Assembly: GCA_004802725.1 (NCBI GenBank)
Contig: SGPM01000013.1
Location: forward strand, 153,498 to 217,497
Direction: 5' to 3'
DNA length: 64,000 nucleotides
Source of the DNA: Antrodiella citrinella
Taxonomy: Eukaryota > Basidiomycota > Agaricomycetes > Polyporales > Steccherinaceae
Under the pieces are notes generated by a model. That model was not told where the DNA came from, did not search any database, and saw only the letters and a program-made list of their open reading frames with translations. Shown one piece after another: positions 58,264 to 64,000 of this stretch (position 1 is the stretch's first letter; each line of letters opens with the position of its first letter). The position numbers were made by a program, and so were the translations under genes.

Positions 58264-60101
58264 CTATTGTATAGTGGTGAGTACAGCAGAAGAGAAGAGC
58301 ATTTCCAATGCGCCCTTGGTCTTCACTAGGTCTTGTTGGAAACGAAGTTCTGCGCTGACCTTTTTCCGGAGTCGTTGGAACAGTGTGTCGATCAAGGGTG
58401 ACTGCCCTAAGACAGGAGTGTATATCTCTATGCATGTATGTGAGTCGTTTGAAGCAGCCATGAATGGACTAGTCACGTACCGACGACGACGCCAGCGACG
58501 TCGCAGACCATCTCACCGAACCGAGGATCGGTGACATGTTTGAGCAGAAGGCGCAAAATTGGTTCCAAGAGGACGTCATCTCGTCCCGAAAGAGCTATTC
58601 GCAAGCCGTCACGGTGAATGAGTTCTTGGATCAGGGAGAAAGTGGTGGTAGGAGGGACATGCTATAAATCACAGTCAGACGTGTTCGAGTCGATTGGTAG
58701 AAATTATCACGCACCTGATGCAATACAGAATCCAAAGCAGCTGAGTACTTGAAGTTCTTCAGCAGTCGGTCATATTCTTTGAGTCGTTTCTTCCGTTTGC
58801 TCTCCACGCGGAACTCATTGACATCTCCTATCGGCTTCGACTTTTGTTTCGATTTGACATGGCCTTGACCAATCGTCGGCAGTGCTCCTAAGAACGACTC
58901 GTACGCTCCAGCACGAAGAGCTGCTGCTGCCGCTAGATCGCTTGTCTTCGCTTCCAACGCCTTTTGTTGGCGCCGTCGTACCGACAGGGTACCGTCCGAC
59001 ATACCGGCTGCAATGTGAGTCTCGTCGGGCTGAGAAGTATTCAGCTTAAAAATGAACGCGCAAACAGAGGGGGTAAACGACGCACAGATACAGCCAAACA
59101 CAAAATCGGTGCGGGATACCGCATGGTATGGACCACACTGTACGAACTCACGTCGTACACCTTCACCATCTGGTCTAGACCACCAGTGAGCAAACGCGAG
59201 GATGTAGAGTTGAAGGAGAGTGCAGTGATAGTCTTCTGGTGATTCGACAAAGCCCTCGTACACCGTCCACCGGCTACAAGATCCCATACTCGCAGTATGG
59301 GACCAGCTGAGGAAAGTGCAACAGTTCCGGAGGGGAACATCAAGACTTGTTCGACGGGCGCGGCATTCTTCACGCCGTCACCAGAGGAACCGCCCATGAC
59401 CATCTCGCATTCACCTGTCCGGGCATCCAGGAGTCGGACAGTGGCGTCATACGAGCCGGTGAGGATGAGATTTGGGTTGTTCGGGGACACCTGACCAGTT
59501 CGGACGTAGTCCGTGTGATCCTGGAAAGTTGTAATAGTGGTCTGCGAGGGGACGTCCCACAGTCGGACGGTGGTATCATCCGAACATGACAAGACCTGCG
59601 TTTGGTCCAAGGGAGAGAATTTGGTAACATGCACAGGCTGCTTGTGCGAGTCAAGTGTCCGCAGAATGGCTCTTGAGTTGATGTCAAATATCTGGACCAA
59701 CAGAATATCAGTATGGTATACTCCAGTTCGACGTCTGTCCAGAACATTCAAATGCCATGCAAACGCGGAAAACAATTTCTACTGACTTGTATAAGACCGG
59801 AATCGTCTCCAGCTACGACGAGCTTTCCGTCCTGCCGTATGTTTCCACTCCGAGCCACATCCTTGAACCTCGAGATTGTTTTCGTGACTTTCTGTGTGCG
59901 AGGGGCGTAAATTTGTACTCTTGTGGCTGCGGTGACGGCATATCGGTGTGGTTTGGAAACGGAGAAATGGACGGAGGTGACGGGGGCGTATTCCTTGACG
60001 AAAACTGGATGCTTGAACTGCCGCCAGTGCCTCGATTCCGCGTTGTGTTTGTTGGGTGCCGGTTTTGCGTGCCTCTGCACGACGACGGGTTTGTAGTCCA
60101 T
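58264..60101 (-). CDS. UTP15: U3 snoRNP / t-UTP subunit Utp15
   Basis: Utp15 is a WD40 component of the t-UTP subcomplex of the small-subunit processome, which couples rDNA transcription to pre-rRNA processing in the nucleolus. I take the Met at 60101 (MDYKPVVVQRHAKPAPNKHNAESRHW) because it matches the family; an upstream Met at 60164 extends the frame. FKHPVFVKEYAPVTSVHFS and THKHRYAVTAATRVQIY-like sequence open the propeller. Blades show VHVTKFSPLDQTQVLSCSDDTTVRLWDV, GQVSPNNPNLILTGSYDATVRLLD, SSAGPILRVWDL and ITALSFNSTSSRLLTGGLDQMVKVYD. The C-terminal Utp15 domain has EYDRLLKNFKYSAALDSVL, ELIHRDGLRIALSGRDD and LEPILRLLLKHVTD. The protein is full length, about 540 residues. Confidence 0.9.
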
Positions 60102-60358
60102 CGCGTTCCGGCTGAGGATCCCAAATGCTTCGAGCTCACAACTTTTCAGCAGGTTAGACGCCAACCATCAAATCACGGTGCACGTGGTCCGTGTGATAAG
60201 ACGATCGATGGAAGGCCATCTTCAAGTTTTCTGGTCCGAGCCTTGAGTCTCTTGTTGAACGTTGCTCGCTGTTGCCATCATCCACTGCTCTTTCTTTCTA
60301 CCTCCTACCTCCCTCTCATTACCTAGCCCTCCTCCTCCTCTTTTTCCAAAACTCTAAG

Positions 60359-61164
60359 ATGCTTCTCTACTCCGATGTCATCACCGACGACGAGATGTTC
60401 TCTGATGCCTTCCCCATGTACACCCACACATTCTGCTCTCTGTTATTTTCCCCTCCAATTCTGACCTGGTGCCTTCATACAGCAAGGAGATCGACGACGT
60501 TGTATTCGAAGTCGAGTGTTCCCTAGTGACCGTCAAGAGCGGCGCTGATATCGACATTGGTATGTGCATACACCCGCCCACAGCTACGAACGTAATCTAA
60601 CCGATCGGTCTCACAACAACAGGTGCAAACCCCTCCGCTGAGGAGCAAGATGAGGCTCTTGAGGAGGGCGCTACTCAGGTCAACAACATCGTCCACTCCT
60701 TCCGTCTCCAGTCGACCAACTTCGACAAAAAGGGCTACTTGGGATACCTCAAGGTACTTGGAAAACCCGCATCGAAAATGGTACTATGTGATGTTGATTC
60801 TGGGATTGCAGGGTTACATGAAAGCCGTCAAGGCTTCGCTGCAGGAGAAGAATCCCGAGCGTGTTGAGGCGTTCGAGAAGGGCGCTGCTGCCTTCGCAAA
60901 GAAGATCGTCGCCAACTTCAAGGACTACGAATTCGTGAGTAGGGATACTTGGGTCCCTTGACAGCGGTCTGATCCCCGCCATTCTATCACGCAGTACACT
61001 GGTGAGAGCATGAACCCCGATGGTATGGTCGCCCTCCTCAACTACAGGGAGGACGGTATCACTCGTGAGTTTCCTGGTCTATGTGCAATTTATATCCATC
61101 TGATAGATTCCCCACAGCGTATCTCACTTTCTGGAAGGATGGCTTGAAGATCATCAAGTTGTAA
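60359..61164 (+). CDS. Translationally controlled tumour protein (TCTP)
   Basis: TCTP is a small, abundant, conserved protein linked to growth control, microtubule binding and protection against stress. The exon beginning at 60359 gives MLLYSDVITDDEMFSDAFP, then after a split codon IKEIDDVVFEVECSLVTVKSGADIDIGANPS, EEGATQVNNIVHSFRLQSTNFDKKGYLGYLKGYMKAVKASLQEKNPERVEAFEKGAAAFAKKIVANFKDYEF, and YTGESMNPDGMVALLNYREDG with PYLTFWKDGLKIIKL. The TCTP signature regions (KEIDD... and the basic helix before YEF) are intact. About 168 residues, normal length. Heavy C-ending codons suggest strong expression. It shares a 257-bp divergent promoter with Utp15 that includes CACGTG at 60181-60186. Confidence 0.95.
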
Positions 61165-61434
61165 TGTGCTTTGTTTATTCGGGTGTATTGTTTGTGTATT
61201 TGCAGTCATTAAAGGCCTCACGAAGGCACGCTGAATGTAAACTTCGTTTATGCTTGTCATTGTTTGATGGGTTTGAATATGTATGTGAACTCCGTCCATG
61301 TTCTATGACTTCTGTCCTTGCAACGCCCGATTACTTTATCCATGTTCGCAAGAAGCCCAACACATAGATTAGGGTAAGACTCAAGCACTAGTACAAAGTC
61401 ATGTATGGAAATGATAAATCAACGCAACTACTCC

Positions 61435-63224
61435 TCACAGCTCATCGTGGTGCTCGACGTGCACTTGCTCGTGATGCTGCGCGTACTCTACGTTCTCTAC
61501 AGTCTCGTTCGTCGCCTCACCCTTAGGTGTAGGCACAAGCGAGTTTTGCGCGTTCTCCTCGACGAAAGCGATCAAGCTCTCGAGGGAACGGTCACCGTCG
61601 TAGTCAATGAACGACCGAGAGCCAGCCTTCTTGAACTTCAGGGTGGGGAAACCAGCGACCTTGAAGTCAACAGAGGGAGGGAGATCGTTCTCGGTAGCCT
61701 CCATCTTGGCACTGTTGATGACACCAATAAGTACGTGTGAGTGCAGTGAAGACGAGCAAGACATACATAGTAACGCGATCCTTGACCTCGGCGTACCGGT
61801 CGGCAAGAGAATCCCAAGTGGGCTTAAGACGCTTGCAGTGACCGCACCTAATATGTATGGGTCAGGATTGAAAGTCATCACACAAACGACGAAGCATACC
61901 ATGTAGCGTAAAACTCAACGAAGACATCTTTGCTATCGTCGAAGACGACCTCATCGAATTGCTTGCCAACAATGGTGTAAACGCTCTCGTCTTGAGCCTC
62001 GGGGACAGGCTGGCTCTTCAGTACGGGCTCCAAAGTCTTCTCAACGAACTTAGTAGTCATCTCCTCGATGGCCTCAGTGGTGATGTCCAGGCCCTGGTCG
62101 TAAGGGTACTTCAGCTGAGTGGTCATGTCCTGGATGACAAAGCTCGGCCATTTGGGCTCATTGAGGTTGAGAGCTCGAGCGTGGTCGCCGAACTTGATGG
62201 CATCAATCCAAACGAAGTTGATGGTAGACTTGTACTTAGAGGCAACGGGCTTGATCAGGTCGACCTGCTCGTTCAGGTTTGCGTCCGAGGGGTCCACGAA
62301 GAGGTAAGCAAGAGGCTTGCCACTTGATGCGTAGACCTGGTAGTTCTCCGCGCTGACCTCGTCGATGATGGGAATAGAGAGGTCCTTGATCCACGTCTCG
62401 ATTTCCTTGACGTTTGCTGACAGAACTGGGTAAGGGTATTGGGTAACGGGCTCATCGAATGAACGGTAAAGGACAATGGCAGGAGGGGTGACGCCCGCAG
62501 CCTCAAAAGCAGCAGGGTCGGTGGTGAGACCGAACAAGTAGTCATCACGGTGCTTGTTGGCAGCCGCGCTGAATTCAGATGCTGGTGCACTTGTTGAAGA
62601 GGTCAGGAACGCGACAGCAACGACCTTGTCGGCTTGTGAGAATTCCTCGAAGTTGGCGGCCGTAACACCGGAGACAGCTGGCAATGACTGCCTGTAATGA
62701 TAGCAGGACATGAGACAAGAAAACGTGAATCAGAATGCAGGTCTACGCACTTAGTCATGTAGCTAATGATACCGTCGGCCTTACGAGGGCCAGTATAGTC
62801 TGAGAACTCGCCGTTGCGGTATACCCGCAGGGTGCTACAGAGAATTGAGATATGGACTCTGTATAACGATGCAAGTGTTGCTTACGGGTAGCCCTGAATA
62901 CCATTGGCCTGACAGAAATCTCCCTCGTCAACGCAGTTGACCTTTGCGAGTTTAATGTTCTTGTCCTTCAGAACAGTCGCCGCCTCCTCATAATGGGGAG
63001 CCAGAGCCTTGCAATGACCACACCTAGACAAGAATTGAGTCGCTTGTAATGTCGCACGCCCTGATGAATCCGTACCAGGGTGCAAAGAACTCGACGAGAA
63101 CAAGAGCTTCATGATTTACGGTGCCCTCGAAATTGGCATTTGTGAGGTCAAGGACGTCGGACGCGGAAGCAAAAGAAAGGAATGCGAGGACGGAGGCGGA
63201 GGAGAGGAGCTGCGAGAGACGCAT
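61435..63224 (-). CDS. PDI1: Protein disulfide isomerase, ER, HDEL-terminated
   Basis: PDI forms and rearranges disulfides in the ER lumen. The start at 63224 is a signal peptide ([21 protein letters not shown]). The first thioredoxin domain has LVEFFAPW then, after an intron, [14 protein letters not shown]; the second has VFVEFYATW then [19 protein letters not shown]. Both CxxC sites are CGHC. Between them lie the b and b' domains (for example [45 protein letters not shown] and [19 protein letters not shown]). The protein ends VEHHDEL, the fungal ER-retrieval HDEL. Each CGHC is separated from its preceding Trp-containing exon by an intron, at the same place in both domains. About 505 residues and intact. 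Confidence 0.95.
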
Positions 63225-63571
63225 GGCTCTGAAGTGGGGAGGGAGAGGGCAAGGTCTGTTGGCAGAGAATGGAGACGGGCGTTTGCTTATAAGGAGGGCG
63301 CGTCGAGATCAGACTGACGTGTCACCCGCTTGGGTAAGCAAGTACTCTGCCCGATAACCATACATGTAGTACATTAATATTGGTCCTGCTGGCATTCGCG
63401 AACTGTCACAAGGACTTGGCCTGCGGGGTTTGAGTGTTCCAAGGCGCACATATCACTTATCTCACTGCACAACCGACCACCTGACACCGAACATCGTCCG
63501 AACACCCATTCATCGGAGCAACTGGCATTTATCAATACGTGGCACCCAAAGGACGCGTTACCACTCAGAAG
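63225..63571. promoter_or_regulatory. PDI promoter, with a UPRE-like TGACGTG
   Basis: This 347-bp region lies upstream of PDI and downstream of a minus-strand gene. It contains TGACGTGT at about 63315-63322, resembling unfolded-protein-response elements. It also has an ATTGG (inverted CCAAT) near 63379-63383. The rest shows no gene. Confidence 0.45.
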
Positions 63572-64000
63572 TTACAGAGTACCTAAGTTAAAATCCGAGC
63601 CCTTCTGGCGACTACCTCCGTACCGCTTCGGCGTGCGATTGAAGGCACGCGGCGGAGGGAAGCCAGTCACCATAAAAGTGTGCTGTCCCACATTCGGAGG
63701 GGGTGTGGGTACTACAAATACGATCAGTACAGATCGCGAGACGGTGACGTGTGTGGCTTACTTCTACGAGAACTTGGCCGTGCCGAGGGCGAAGTACCAT
63801 TCACTGAAGGAAGACCTGGAATACCTAGGGGAGGAGGTGCTCTGCTCGGAGGTGCTCCAACTGATACGGTCCTCACTCTGGATGGCGGAGGAGCAAGTGA
63901 GGATGGCGCTGGTGCTGGTGCTTGCGGAGGAGGAGGCGGCGGCGGTATGGACGGTGAAGGTGCATGTCGTGCAACCGGAGAAGGACCAGGAGGCGGGGGA
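63572..64000 (-). CDS. Proline-rich protein, 3' end only
   Basis: The window edge cuts this minus-strand gene, so only its C-terminal part is seen. The visible exon from 64000 encodes a Pro-rich run with Ser and Ala (PPPPPPPQAPAPAPSSLAPPPS), then VRTVSVGAPPSRAPPPLGIPG and SARPSSRR. A GT-AG intron (about 63770-63714) joins in phase to a last exon: PTPPPNVGQHTFMVTGFPPPRAFNRTPKRYGGSRQKGSDFNLGTL, with stop near 63572. No domain is recognised. Such sequences occur in actin-binding verprolin-like and many other scaffold proteins, so the identity cannot be settled from this end. The polyproline tracts suggest SH3- or profilin-binding potential, which is inference only. Confidence 0.55.

Overview
The window is nuclear DNA of a filamentous basidiomycete, most likely an Agaricomycete. 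Genes are compact and intron-rich on both strands. Nearly every protein is cut by GT-AG introns of about 50-60 nt, and coding frames join only after those introns are removed. The gene set is fungal: Zn2Cys6 factor, Vid27, Ssd1, Gfd2-like protein, NAD-isocitrate dehydrogenase subunits IDH1 and IDH2, REX3, Rrn7, and a HDEL-tailed PDI. I see no rRNA, tRNA, CRISPR array, transposon or virus-derived gene.

Layout. 0-5 kb: a 5'-truncated GH45 endoglucanase, a metal-dependent decarboxylase-like amidohydrolase, and a membrane-associated alpha/beta hydrolase. 5-17 kb: IDH1, an uncharacterised conserved protein, AP-1 sigma, the RNA exonuclease REX3, a ceramide synthase, a Gfd2-like protein and the centromeric histone CENP-A. 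18-28.5 kb: a 935-residue disordered/coiled-coil protein, a secreted and membrane-anchored cupin, Rrn7 and an ER J-protein. 28.8-37 kb: glutamine synthetase, Vid27, a 109-residue orphan, a BTB protein and an Rpr2/Snm1-type subunit. 38-47 kb: Ssd1, IDH2 and Vps24. 47-64 kb: a Zn2Cys6 factor divergent from MED17, RPL5 divergent from an RBM42-like protein, CTNNBL1, Utp15, TCTP, PDI, and the 3' end of a proline-rich gene.

These are mostly housekeeping genes, not an accessory cluster. Themes recur: ribosome biogenesis and RNA metabolism (REX3, Rrn7, Rpr2-like, Ssd1, RPL5, CTNNBL1, Utp15), 2-oxoglutarate/glutamine metabolism (both IDH subunits and glutamine synthetase), and ER/endomembrane function (ceramide synthase, J-protein, PDI, AP-1, Vps24). 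I do not see a clearly new multi-gene system. The more unusual signals are very small exons (1, 10, 16 and 17 nt), a CENP-A with a lengthened loop and two ACGCGT boxes close to its start, a shared CCACGTGG element upstream of IDH1 and IDH2, nested inverted repeats in the REX3/ceramide-synthase promoter, a perfect palindrome in the RPL5 promoter, and a few lineage-specific proteins.

Exon boundaries were assigned by hand from GT-AG sites, reading-frame phase and remembered family sequence. Most are internally consistent in phase, but none is backed by transcripts. Spans given for genes include introns.
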